Source: Alphaproteobacteria bacterium
GTDB taxonomy: Bacteria > Myxococcota_A > UBA796 > CAJQPC01
Direction: 5' to 3'
Assembly: GCA_020632795.1 (NCBI GenBank)
Contig: JACKEV010000008.1
Coordinates: forward strand, 434,001 to 498,000
Length of the DNA stretch: 64,000 nt
The stretch's first letter is position 1, and each line of letters begins with the position of its first letter. The notes beneath the pieces are model-generated. The model was given only the letters and a program-made list of their open reading frames with translations. It was not told where the DNA came from and ran no database searches. Shown piece after piece: positions 8,822 through 16,307 of this stretch. The position numbers were made by a program, and so were the translations under genes.

Positions 8822-9777
8822 TGGGGGGCGCGGTCCTCATCCTCACCGACGGCCGCGACGTTGTCGCCCCGGAGGTCATCGACCACCTGCTGAGCGGGGG
8901 TGCCCGGGTGATCCGGGTGAACGCCGAGGACGCCGTGGTGGGGGTGAGCTTGCGGCTCTCCGGCGCGGAGGCTGCGCTGACCCTGGAGCACGCCAGCGGC
9001 CTGCGCTGGTCCCGGGCGGAGGTGGCGACGTTCTGGCACCAGCGGGGGGCGCTGCGCTGGGCCCACCCCGGGCCGGCCCCCGAGGCGCTGGCCCAGACCC
9101 TCAACGGCGAGTGGCGGGCGCTCGCCGACTTCGTGACGGCCTGGCTGGCCGACGGCCCGTCCCTGGGCGCCACCCCAGCCGACCCGGGCAACAAGCTCTG
9201 GCAGCTCCTCCACGCCCGGCGCTGCGGGCTGGACATTCCCGAGACCCGGGTGTGTACGGGCCCCGCGCCGCTTCAGGCGCTGTTGGCGCAGGGACCCGTC
9301 ATCACCAAGGCCCTCCAGGACGTCGGCGCCATCGACATCGACGCGCTGTGGGCGGTGCCCGGCACTCAAGGCGTCGCGGACGCCTCGGCGCTGGGCCCGC
9401 GCTTCTTCCCCGGGCTGTTCCAGGCCCGGGTGCCCAAGGCGTACGACGTACGGGTGTTCGCCCTGGACGACGCCCTGCACGCGGCGGCGATCCGGCCCGT
9501 CGCCGGGGCGGCGGCCTCCATCGACTACCGCACCCAGGACCCGGGACGGGCGCTGCGGGTGGTGCCCTGGGCGCCGCCTGCGCCGGTCGCCGAGGGCCTG
9601 CGGCGCCTGATGGCCGCGCTGGGGTTGGACGCCGGGGTCATCGACGGGGTGGTCACCCCTGAGGGGCGCTTCGTCTTCCTGGAGGTGAACCTCTCCGGGC
9701 AGTTCGAGCTGTTCGCGGCGGCCTGCAACCTGCCGGTGGCCCAGGACATCGCCGCGCGGCTGTTGGAGGGGACGTGA
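8821..9777 (+). CDS. gwsG: ATP-grasp peptide maturase of a grasp-with-spasm system
   Basis: 318 residues. The start overlaps the upstream stop (TGATG) and its own stop overlaps the next start (GTGA). The N-terminal pre-ATP-grasp segment follows the family pattern: VLILTDGRD, VIDHLL, ARVIRVN, and a VATFWHQRG motif like the WYRRG of GwsG and microviridin ligases. The ATP-grasp part includes PVITKALQDV, a KAYDVRVFALDD strand, and EVNLSGQFELF near the end, which matches the metal-binding ExN of graspetide ligases. Such enzymes make side-chain ester or amide links in peptides. The neighbours (a tiny peptide gene and a SPASM gene) fit exactly. Gene name by analogy. Confidence 0.8.
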   Translation: MGGAVLILTDGRDVVAPEVIDHLLSGGARVIRVNAEDAVVGVSLRLSGAEAALTLEHASGLRWSRAEVATFWHQRGALRWAHPGPAPEALAQTLNGEWRALADFVTAWLADGPSLGATPADPGNKLWQLLHARRCGLDIPETRVCTGPAPLQALLAQGPVITKALQDVGAIDIDALWAVPGTQGVADASALGPRFFPGLFQARVPKAYDVRVFALDDALHAAAIRPVAGAAASIDYRTQDPGRALRVVPWAPPAPVAEGLRRLMAALGLDAGVIDGVVTPEGRFVFLEVNLSGQFELFAAACNLPVAQDIAARLLEGT

Positions 9778-9941
9778 AGCCGCCGTTCGATCTCAGCACC
9801 CTGCCGCCCTTCTTCCACGCCCTGCGGCCGGTGCAGCCGAGCGGGCCGCCGTTCCGGGTGGCCCCGATGGCCGCCTGGCAGACCCCCACCGCGCCCGCGC
9901 GCCCGCCGCCGCGCCCGCTGGGCGGCCCGCCCGATGAATGA
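9774..9941 (+). CDS. Candidate RiPP precursor peptide (55 aa)
   Basis: A 55-residue reading frame starting at GTG 9774, overlapping the ATP-grasp stop by four bases and the SPASM start (9934) by eight. It begins MKPPFDLSTLPPFFHALRP. The PPFFHALR stretch resembles the PFFARFL leader helix that microviridin-type ATP-grasp ligases recognise. The remainder is rich in Pro and Ala with scattered Ser, Thr, Trp and a final Asp-Glu, which could be core residues. It is too short for most gene callers. Coding is inferred from the double overlap and leader motif; the core positions used for cross-linking are unknown. Confidence 0.65.
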   Translation: MKPPFDLSTLPPFFHALRPVQPSGPPFRVAPMAAWQTPTAPARPPPRPLGGPPDE

Positions 9942-10890
9942 GGCGCTCTGCCCGCTGCTGCACGCCTGCTGCGTCCCCGTCCTGGGGCAGCGCCGAGCGC
10001 TGATCTGCGACACGCAGCGGGGGGTCCTGGTGGAGGTGCCCGGCGCTCTGCTGCGCTTGCTGGAGGAGCACCGGGGGCTGAGCCTGGGGGCCATCGGTGC
10101 GGCGAGCGGCCACCCCGAGGCGGTGACGGCCGCGATCCGGCGCCTGGTGGACGAGGACCTCGCCTTCCTCACCGCCCACCCCGAGCGCTTCCCGGCCTTG
10201 GACCGCTCCTGGCGCTCCCCTGCGCCGCTCTTGCGGGCCATCCTGGAGCGGGACGCGGGCTCCCGCTGGAGCCTGGAGGCGGCCCTGGCCGAGCTGGCCG
10301 CCCTGCGCTGCCGGCACGTCCTCATCCGCACCCGGGAGCCGCGGCCGGCGGTGGGCGCGGTCATGGCGGCCATCGGCGCCCGCCACCCCCTCACCGTGGA
10401 CTGGCAGCTCCTGGACACAGCGGAGGACCCGGCGGCGCTGCTCGCGTCCTGGCCGAAGATCAGCAGCCTCGTCTTCCATGAGGCCGATGGCGTCGAGGCT
10501 TCAGCAGACGGTCGCGCGAGGTGGACCACCGCGCCGCTGCGCCTGGGGGCGGTCGCCCCGGCCTCGCTCGCGGGCATGGCGGTGAACGTGGAGACGGTCT
10601 GCGAGGCCACCCACCACCACCCCTTCTTCAACCGCATGGTCACGGTCAGCGCGGACGGGCGCCTGCGCAACGGCCCGTCGACGCCGCAGGTCTTCGGGCG
10701 GATCGGCGAGACCGCCATCGCGGAGGTCATCGCGTCTCCGGCCTTCCGGGCCTTGTGGGACGCCCACCGGGGGCGCATCGAGGACTGCCGGGGGTGCGCG
10801 TACCGGCTGGTGTGTACGGACGGGCGGGCGCTGAGCTTGGGGGAGGACGGGGTGTTTCGGGCGGAGCGGGGGTGTGCGCTGGGGGGGTGA
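9934..10890 (+). CDS. gwsS: SPASM-domain partner protein of the grasp-with-spasm system
   Basis: 318 residues from ATG 9934. Residues about 20-85 form a winged-helix, PqqD-like leader-binding module (GVLVEVPGALLRLLEEH, then a recognition helix and wing). The middle resembles a radical SAM barrel that has lost the CxxxCxxC cluster. The C-terminal SPASM-type region is clear: VFGRIGETAIAEVI, SPAFRALWDAHR, then CRGCAYRLVCTDGR, the C-x2-C-x5-C-x3-D-R pattern typical of the GwsS family. It probably binds precursor or iron-sulfur and works with the ATP-grasp ligase. The only neighbouring genes on its strand are the precursor and ligase. Confidence 0.75.
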   Translation: MNEALCPLLHACCVPVLGQRRALICDTQRGVLVEVPGALLRLLEEHRGLSLGAIGAASGHPEAVTAAIRRLVDEDLAFLTAHPERFPALDRSWRSPAPLLRAILERDAGSRWSLEAALAELAALRCRHVLIRTREPRPAVGAVMAAIGARHPLTVDWQLLDTAEDPAALLASWPKISSLVFHEADGVEASADGRARWTTAPLRLGAVAPASLAGMAVNVETVCEATHHHPFFNRMVTVSADGRLRNGPSTPQVFGRIGETAIAEVIASPAFRALWDAHRGRIEDCRGCAYRLVCTDGRALSLGEDGVFRAERGCALGG

Positions 10891-10894
10891 GGCG

Positions 10895-12478
10895 CTACGC
10901 CCGCAGCAGGAGGATGTGCCGGCCGGAGGGGCTGGAGACGTCCTCCATCGCTGAGCGCTCCCAGACCGGCGGTGCCTGGCTGCGGTCGTCGAAGACCACG
11001 AGCGCGCCGTGGTCCAGGCCGAGCCGCTGGAGGTAGCCGTCGAGCTGCTGGAGGCCGGCTGGGGTGGGGTCGCCCCGGCGGTCGGTGTCCCGCCACACCT
11101 TGATCTCCAGGGCCTCCCGCTGCTGCTGGGGGCGCCCCTGGGGGTCCGTCCAGGGCCAGACGATCAGGAGATCGACCCGGCCGCGCCCGACCCCGACCTC
11201 GCGCTCGATGGCGCCGCCGCTGTTGACCACCCGGTGCAGCCAGGCCATGAGCACGAGCTGGGAGGCGGCCTCCCGGTAGCCCAGCCCCTGCGCCAGGGTC
11301 TCGCCGTGCTGCTTCCAGAACGCCAGGAAGCCCGCCAGCAGCCCCGGGATGTCCAGCTTCCCGTCGGGCGTCACGTGGCTGCGCGGCTTCACGCTCAGGT
11401 TCAGCTCGACGGGCGACGCCAGCACCCGCAGGATGACCTCGCGGTAGATGGCGTTGGCGATCTGCGGGGGCTGGCCGGGCTCCACCAGCCCCAGGTCAAC
11501 GACGTACTGGAAGTCGTCGTCCAGGCTGGAGCCGCGCAGCAGCCCGCCGGTGAGGATGGGCTCGATGACCCGTCGGACCCGGTCCTCCTGGAGCCGGGCG
11601 AGCAGGCTGTCGAGGTGGGTCTGCCGGGCCTGGATGAGCCGCTCCTTGGCCTGGTCGACGTGGGATGCGGTGATGGCCTCGGCGACAGGGATCGCCATCT
11701 CCTCCACGATCTGCCAGGCGAGGGCGTTGGTCAGCCAGGGTTGGCCCCGGGTCAGGTCCCAGGCCCGCGCCAGCGCTTCGGGGGTGAAGACCTGCCCGGT
11801 GTCGGCGGTGTGCTGGCTGTACAGCTCGGCCAGCTCGGCCTCGGTGAAGTCCCCGAGGCGCCAGGAGGCCATCTTGATGTTGAACGGGGAGGATGTCCCC
11901 ATGCGGTCGGGGTCCGCGCCCGCCGCGGCCCGGTAGTCCCGCACGTCCCGCAGCCCGCAGAGGATGACGGCGTGGGGGAAGGGGCGGGTGTCCCGGGTGT
12001 TGTACCCGTCGCGGAGCTGACTGAGGGTGTTGTGCAGCGCCGGCCCCTGCAGCGCGTCGATCTCGTCGAAGATGAGCACCAGGGGGCGGGGGCAGGCGTC
12101 CGCCCAGGCGACGAGCTGGGCGCGGAGGAAGGCGCCGACGTCGGCCGCGCGGACCGCGGGCGGCTGGAGGGGCGCCGGCAGGCTGTGCCGCGCGGCCTCC
12201 GCGATGGACGCCCAGAGGGCGCGCTCGGTGGCCCCGACGTCGTCCCCCAGCGCGCGCGCGGCCTCGCAGGAGAAGTAGAGCGCCGCGTAGCGCCCCTCGG
12301 CGGTGAGCCGGCGGGCCAGCGCCTTCATCGTCGTGGTCTTGCCGGTCTGCCGGGGGGCGTGGACGACCAGCACCGATCCCCGCGCGATGTAGCGCTCAAC
12401 CTGGGGCAGGCGTCGCTCGGGCGGCAGCATGTAGTGCTGCCCATTGATGCAGGGGCCCGCGGTGTTGAAGTGGCGCAT
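10895..12478 (-). CDS. AAA-like ATPase with C-terminal PD-(D/E)XK-type nuclease region
   Basis: 527 residues. The start FNTAGPC...HYMLPPERRLP is the conserved N-terminus of the archaeal-type AAA_ATPase-like family and fixes the ATG at 12478. Walker A is HAPRQTGKTTT (about residue 45) and Walker B is LVLIFDEIDAL (about 140). The last 120 residues have the order VGVGRGRVDLLI ... EALEIKVW ... LQQLDGYLQRLG, which fits a PD-(D/E)XK core (D, then ExK, then a Q-helix). Such proteins are common in mobile and defence contexts. It is the last gene of the 12-kb minus-strand run, and its 5' end overlaps the membrane protein gene by 83 bases. Confidence 0.75.
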   Translation of the reverse strand: MRHFNTAGPCINGQHYMLPPERRLPQVERYIARGSVLVVHAPRQTGKTTTMKALARRLTAEGRYAALYFSCEAARALGDDVGATERALWASIAEAARHSLPAPLQPPAVRAADVGAFLRAQLVAWADACPRPLVLIFDEIDALQGPALHNTLSQLRDGYNTRDTRPFPHAVILCGLRDVRDYRAAAGADPDRMGTSSPFNIKMASWRLGDFTEAELAELYSQHTADTGQVFTPEALARAWDLTRGQPWLTNALAWQIVEEMAIPVAEAITASHVDQAKERLIQARQTHLDSLLARLQEDRVRRVIEPILTGGLLRGSSLDDDFQYVVDLGLVEPGQPPQIANAIYREVILRVLASPVELNLSVKPRSHVTPDGKLDIPGLLAGFLAFWKQHGETLAQGLGYREAASQLVLMAWLHRVVNSGGAIEREVGVGRGRVDLLIVWPWTDPQGRPQQQREALEIKVWRDTDRRGDPTPAGLQQLDGYLQRLGLDHGALVVFDDRSQAPPVWERSAMEDVSSPSGRHILLLRA

Positions 12479-12896
12479 GGAGGGGGCCTATCGCGACGCC
12501 ATGGGCCGCGCCCTCTCCCGGCCAAGGCCCGACGCGCCCGAAGTCCCCGGCGGTGTTGACGAAGTCGATCTCCCAGACCAGCAGGCTGCCCACGACGCCC
12601 GCGAGCGCGACGCCCTGCGCCACCCGCAAGGGACGGGACGCCGGGCGGCGCAGCCGGGCCACCGAGGCGACGAGCCCCAACGCCGCGAACCCGAGCATGG
12701 AGAGCAGGCAGGTCGCCACGAAGCTGCCGTTGAACACGAGGTGCGGGCCCTCCGAGGCCCCCCCGGAGGCCAGGACGATACGCGCCACCCGGACGCCGGG
12801 CACGGTGATGAACAGCTGGCTCAAGGTCCACAGGACCGTCGCGCCGGCCACCAGCGCGGCGAGGAGGTCCGAGGCGATGCGCCAGCGTGGGGTCAT
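12396..12896 (-). CDS. Small integral membrane protein
   Basis: The ATG at 12896 opens a frame with about three hydrophobic segments: LLAALVAGATVLWTLSQLF, SFVATCLLSMLGFAALGLVA and VAQGVALAGVVGSLLVWEI. After residue about 125 the composition shifts to Gly/Pro/Ala/His. This tail lies partly in the overlap with the downstream ATPase gene and may be out of its natural frame. An ancestral stop may therefore have been lost. No family was recognised. It sits between the PASTA proteins and the ATPase, so it could be a membrane anchor for the cluster. Confidence 0.5.
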   Translation of the reverse strand: MTPRWRIASDLLAALVAGATVLWTLSQLFITVPGVRVARIVLASGGASEGPHLVFNGSFVATCLLSMLGFAALGLVASVARLRRPASRPLRVAQGVALAGVVGSLLVWEIDFVNTAGDFGRVGPWPGEGAAHGVAIGPLHAPLQHRGPLHQWAALHAAARATPAPG

Positions 12897-12923
12897 GGGG
12901 GTTGAATAGCCTGGAGCGGCGCT

Positions 12924-13832
12924 CTACCGCCCCACGAACACCCGAATCCGCCGCCCCGCCGCCGTCGTCCCCGCCGCCGGGCTCTGCCGCAACACCCGCC
13001 CCGTCGGGCTCGGCTGCCCGCGCACCGGGGCGGCGTGCTCCCAGGCGACGTCCACGGAGAAGCCCGCCGCCTCGGCCTTCCGGCGGGCCAGGACCTCGGT
13101 GTAGCCCACCAGATCGGGCACGTCGCCGGCCGCCGCGTCCGTGACCGCCGTCTCGGCGAGCTGATAGCGCAGCACCACCTCGCTGACGGGGGTGACGCCG
13201 TCGTCCTCCCGGGGCATGCGCAGGGCGAGCTGCTCGCCCTCGGCGGCCACGACGCCCTTGAGCGCCACCGTCACCGCCCCCAGGCGCACCGCGGCGCGGC
13301 CCTCCCGCAGGGTGTCGTCGGCCGCGCGCACCTGACTGCCCGCGCTGGAGGCGAGGTCCCGCAGGGTCATGCGCTCGGCGTCGGCGGACGCGGCGGCCAC
13401 GCCCTGCCCGCCCCGGAGCCGCGCGATCTCGTCGTTCAACAGCGCGATCTCCGCGTCCGCGGCGGCGAGCTGGGCGCGGGCCAGGGCCAGGGCCTCCTCG
13501 GGCTCCTCGGTGCCCAGGCGGAACGTGGCCGTGTCCACCGCGCCCAGGCGATGGGCCAGCAGGGCCAGGCGCTTGGGGCCGATGCCCCGCACGGCGAGCA
13601 GGTCGGTGAGCTGGTTCACCGGCCCCGCGCGCAGCACGGCCCGCCCCAGGGTCTCCCCGAGGTCGCTGCCCTCCCCCTCGGTCACCGCCAGCAGCAGGGC
13701 GAGGCGGTGGTCCTCGACCATCGGGGAGGTGCACAGCCGGTTCAGCACGACCCGGGCCACGGCGATCACCGCCGGGTCCAGGCCGGTCAGCGCGGCCAGG
13801 GCCGCGTCATCCTTGGGGACCGCGCTGGCCAC
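12924..13832 (-). CDS. PASTA-domain protein with helix-hairpin-helix-like and coiled-coil parts
   Basis: 302 residues from a GTG directly after the previous stop. Residues 1-110 include a helical segment with LLAVRGIGPKRLALLAHRLG, a helix-hairpin-helix-like signature. A short coiled coil follows (AAADAEIALLNDEIARLR). Residues 165-235 match the beta segment of the paralogue at 14446 (VTVALKGVV...VSEVVLRYQL). The C-terminal 65 residues are a PASTA domain: VPDLVGYTEVLARRKAEAAG ... VLRQSPAAGTTAAGRRIRV. PASTA domains bind peptidoglycan or act as spacers. There is no signal peptide, so the location is unclear. Confidence 0.65.
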   Translation of the reverse strand: MASAVPKDDAALAALTGLDPAVIAVARVVLNRLCTSPMVEDHRLALLLAVTEGEGSDLGETLGRAVLRAGPVNQLTDLLAVRGIGPKRLALLAHRLGAVDTATFRLGTEEPEEALALARAQLAAADAEIALLNDEIARLRGGQGVAAASADAERMTLRDLASSAGSQVRAADDTLREGRAAVRLGAVTVALKGVVAAEGEQLALRMPREDDGVTPVSEVVLRYQLAETAVTDAAAGDVPDLVGYTEVLARRKAEAAGFSVDVAWEHAAPVRGQPSPTGRVLRQSPAAGTTAAGRRIRVFVGR

Positions 13833-14435
13833 TCACGCCTTCAGCTCGACCACGTTGCCCTCCAGCAGCTCACCGGCCGCCGGGCTCTGGGCCGTCACGA
13901 TGGCCGTGGGCTTGACGTCCTCGGGGCGCTGGTGGGGCACGCCCAGAGCGTTCAGTCGGTCGACGGCCTGCTGCACGGTGAGCCCGGTGACCGCCGGCAC
14001 GACCCGGATCTGCTCCATCGCCGGGGACTCGGGCACCGGCACGATGCGGAACTTCACCTTGCTGGCGGCGGTCAGCTCGTAGTTGAAGCGGTTGGTGTAG
14101 CCGGCGTCGGCCGGCGCGCCGTACATGCGCACCCGGGAGACCTGCTCCACGCCGCTGCGGGCCCCGCCGGACTCCTCGTGGGTGCCGGTGACCTTGAGCG
14201 CGATCTGCAGCTCGGCCTCGACCTCGGGGATGTGGTACCAGGTCGGCCGGTAGCCGATGCGCTGCAGCTCGTGGAAGAAGCCCTGGTCGGCGGCGTAGAT
14301 CTGCCGGAGGTGCGCGATGGTCGCGGCGTCCAGGTCCCGCTGGGCCGAGGCCACGGACTCGCCGACCGAGCTGATGAGGTCGCCGACCGGGGCCGAGAGC
14401 GCGTCGAGCAGGGTAGGGGCATCGAAGGTGGGCAT
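13833..14435 (-). CDS. Helix-plus-beta paralogue with C-terminal PASTA domain
   Basis: 200 residues, ATG at 14435 with GGGAG upstream. The N-terminal helix (SVGESVASAQRDLDAAT) and the following IGYRPTWYHIPEVEAELQ strand align with the LGFTPTFYQFVDTVIEVK core shared by the genes at 17681, 18246, 19193 and 19681. A FNYELTAASKVKFRIVPVP strand precedes the C-terminal PASTA domain (VPAVTGLTVQQAVDRLNALG ... AQSPAAGELLEG). It is therefore a member of the cluster's paralogous family fused to a PASTA domain. No signal peptide is present. The family itself was not recognised. Confidence 0.65.
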   Translation of the reverse strand: MPTFDAPTLLDALSAPVGDLISSVGESVASAQRDLDAATIAHLRQIYAADQGFFHELQRIGYRPTWYHIPEVEAELQIALKVTGTHEESGGARSGVEQVSRVRMYGAPADAGYTNRFNYELTAASKVKFRIVPVPESPAMEQIRVVPAVTGLTVQQAVDRLNALGVPHQRPEDVKPTAIVTAQSPAAGELLEGNVVELKA

Positions 14436-14445
14436 CGGAACTCCC

Positions 14446-15582
14446 TTATCGATCGGCCATGCCGACGAAGAGGCGGACGCGGGCGCCCGCGGTGGCGGGG
14501 GTGCCGGCGGCGGGGCTCTGGCGCACCACCCGGCCGACCATGCTGTGGCTGCGCCGCAGGCTCATGTCCACCGCCACCCGGCTGACCTCGGCGTGCAGGC
14601 CCTGGGCGGTGAGCTTGCGCACCGCGAGGTCGCGGGTGTAGCCGACCACGTCGGGGATGGTGGGGCCCTCGGTGACCGTGCTGGCGCCGGTGGCGCGGGT
14701 GGGGGTGTAGCTCAGCTCGATCTCGCTGAGGTTGGCGGCGTCGACCTTGCCCAGGGAGGACTCGGTGAGGAAGGCCACCTCCACGCCCTTGTCCTCGCCC
14801 GGCTGAACCACGCCCTTGATCCTGATCTTCACGTCTCCGAGCACGTAGGGGCTGTCCTCCTCGACCATCGCGCGGCCGGCGCTGGCCACGTCCTCGCCGG
14901 TGGAGAGGATCATGCGGCGCAGCTCCTGGGTGCGGGAGAGCTGCTGGGGGGCCTCGGTGGCGGTGGCCGCGGCGGTGGTGTCCTCGCGGGTGGTCGCGGT
15001 CCCGGAGGTGGTCTCGGTCTCGGTGGTGGTCGCGGTCTCGGTGGACGTCGCGCTCTCGGCGGTCGCGGCCTCCTCGCGGGTGGTCGTGGCTTCGGAGAGC
15101 GAGGCCGACTCGCGGGTGGTGGAGGCTTCGGAGAGCGAGGCCGACTCGCGGGTGGTCGTGGCTTCGGAGAGCGATGCCGACTCGCGGGTGGTCGCGGTCT
15201 CGGTGGTGGCCTCGCGGGTGGTCGCGGTCTCGACGCTCGCGGCGCGGACCAGCGCGGCGCTCACCCCGTACAGCGCCCCGTCGGCGGCGGGGAACAGCCT
15301 GGCCTTCATGAGCGGCGCGTCCTCGCGGAACACCAATTCGCCCAGCTCGATGAGGTCGCCGTCGACGCTCTGCGGCGTGCACAGCGCCGGCCGGTCGTCC
15401 ACCCACAGGCCGAGCACGGGGAAGGCGGGGACGTCGGCCAGCTCGACGCGGAAGGCGCCGCTGTCCTCGGTGGTGGTCTCGCCGAGGGGGCGGGCCTCGC
15501 CGCCGTCGGGGGTCACGACCATGACCAGCCGGCCGGCGAGGGGCTCCCCCTCGGCGGAGCGCAGGGTCCCGGAGACGATCAT
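14446..15582 (-). CDS. PASTA protein with N-terminal beta domain and Ser/Thr/Glu tandem repeats
   Basis: 378 residues, starting at an ATG that overlaps the previous stop (ATGA). Residues 1-100 look like a carboxypeptidase-regulatory or Ig-like beta domain (GTLRSAEGEPLAGRLVMVV). Residues about 115-185 are a low-complexity linker made of a 12-residue repeat (SASLSEATTTRE). Residues 195-290 contain the helix and VKIRIKGVVQPGEDKG strand seen in other members of the cluster. A PASTA domain closes the protein (IPDVVGYTRDLAVRKLTAQG ... VVRQSPAAGTPATAG). The long flexible linker suggests it separates two anchored ends. Confidence 0.65.
   Translation of the reverse strand: MIVSGTLRSAEGEPLAGRLVMVVTPDGGEARPLGETTTEDSGAFRVELADVPAFPVLGLWVDDRPALCTPQSVDGDLIELGELVFREDAPLMKARLFPAADGALYGVSAALVRAASVETATTREATTETATTRESASLSEATTTRESASLSEASTTRESASLSEATTTREEAATAESATSTETATTTETETTSGTATTREDTTAAATATEAPQQLSRTQELRRMILSTGEDVASAGRAMVEEDSPYVLGDVKIRIKGVVQPGEDKGVEVAFLTESSLGKVDAANLSEIELSYTPTRATGASTVTEGPTIPDVVGYTRDLAVRKLTAQGLHAEVSRVAVDMSLRRSHSMVGRVVRQSPAAGTPATAGARVRLFVGMADR
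15073..15180. repeat. 36-bp in-frame tandem repeat, three copies
   Basis: Copies at 15073-15108, 15109-15144 and 15145-15180 are nearly identical, with degenerate partial units on both sides (about 15031-15240). Each encodes 12 residues rich in Ser, Thr and Glu. The length divides by three, so copy-number change would lengthen or shorten the linker without breaking the frame. Confidence 0.85.
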
Positions 15583-16283
15583 CAGCGCACCTCGTAGACG
15601 AGCAGCTCGGTTCGATACGCGGCGTCCAGCACCACCGCCAGGCGCGCCCCCTTGGCCATCCCACCCCCGACGAACAGCGTCGTGGTGGCCTGCCCGCTGC
15701 TGTCGGTGGTCACCACGCCGTCCCGCAGGTACGTGCCGGTCCAGTTGAGCGTGCTGCCGTCGACCGTGCCGGTCTCGTCGGTGAGGGTGACGGTCTCGTC
15801 GCGGTCCAGGTTGAACTGGACCTCCAGCCCCGCCATCGGCTCACCAGCGGCGTTGCGGGCGCGCACGGTGACGACGACCGCCTGGGGATTGCTCGCGTCG
15901 AGCTGGCTGGAGACGTGGACCGCCGGCAGGCCCTCGTTCGCCGGGACCGCCACGAAGCTGCCCTTGATGACGCTGACGATCTCGGCGGAGAAGCTGGAGC
16001 TGGCCTGCTGCTCGCTGGTGACCGGGGCGAAGCAGACGTGCTGGTCGCGGGCGGCGCGCTCGCCCCGGTAGGGGTCGTAGCGCTCGCTCAGCGAGCTGCT
16101 CTCCACCATGTTCAGGGTCATGCGCAGCTCGAAGTCCAGCTTCGGAAGGTAGTAGTTGAACTGCTTGCCGGGCGGCCCTTGAGCCCCCAGGCGGGAGAGC
16201 TGGGTCTGGGCCAGGGCGATGCCGTCGGCCAGGCTCAGCAGGTAGTCGTCGATGGTGGTGAGGACCTGGTTGACGTCCGACAT
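15582..16283 (-). CDS. Cluster paralogue with C-terminal Ig-like (Big-1 type) domain
   Basis: 233 residues from ATG 16283, with GGAG upstream; a TTG further out is rejected. The N-terminal helix (YLLSLADGIALAQTQLSRLG) and the FNYYLPKLDFELRMTLNMVE strand correspond to the helix and TFYQFVDTVIEVK strand of the neighbouring paralogues. Residues about 125-225 form a bacterial Ig-like domain: VVVTVRARNAAGEPMAGLEV, LTDETGTVDGS, VTTDSSGQATTTLFVG. That GxA-T-type signature is typical of Big-1 domains. The protein probably joins the same assembly with an Ig spacer. Confidence 0.6.
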   Translation of the reverse strand: MSDVNQVLTTIDDYLLSLADGIALAQTQLSRLGAQGPPGKQFNYYLPKLDFELRMTLNMVESSSLSERYDPYRGERAARDQHVCFAPVTSEQQASSSFSAEIVSVIKGSFVAVPANEGLPAVHVSSQLDASNPQAVVVTVRARNAAGEPMAGLEVQFNLDRDETVTLTDETGTVDGSTLNWTGTYLRDGVVTTDSSGQATTTLFVGGGMAKGARLAVVLDAAYRTELLVYEVR

Positions 16284-16307
16284 GCCACACTCCAAGAGGA
16301 AAGGATT

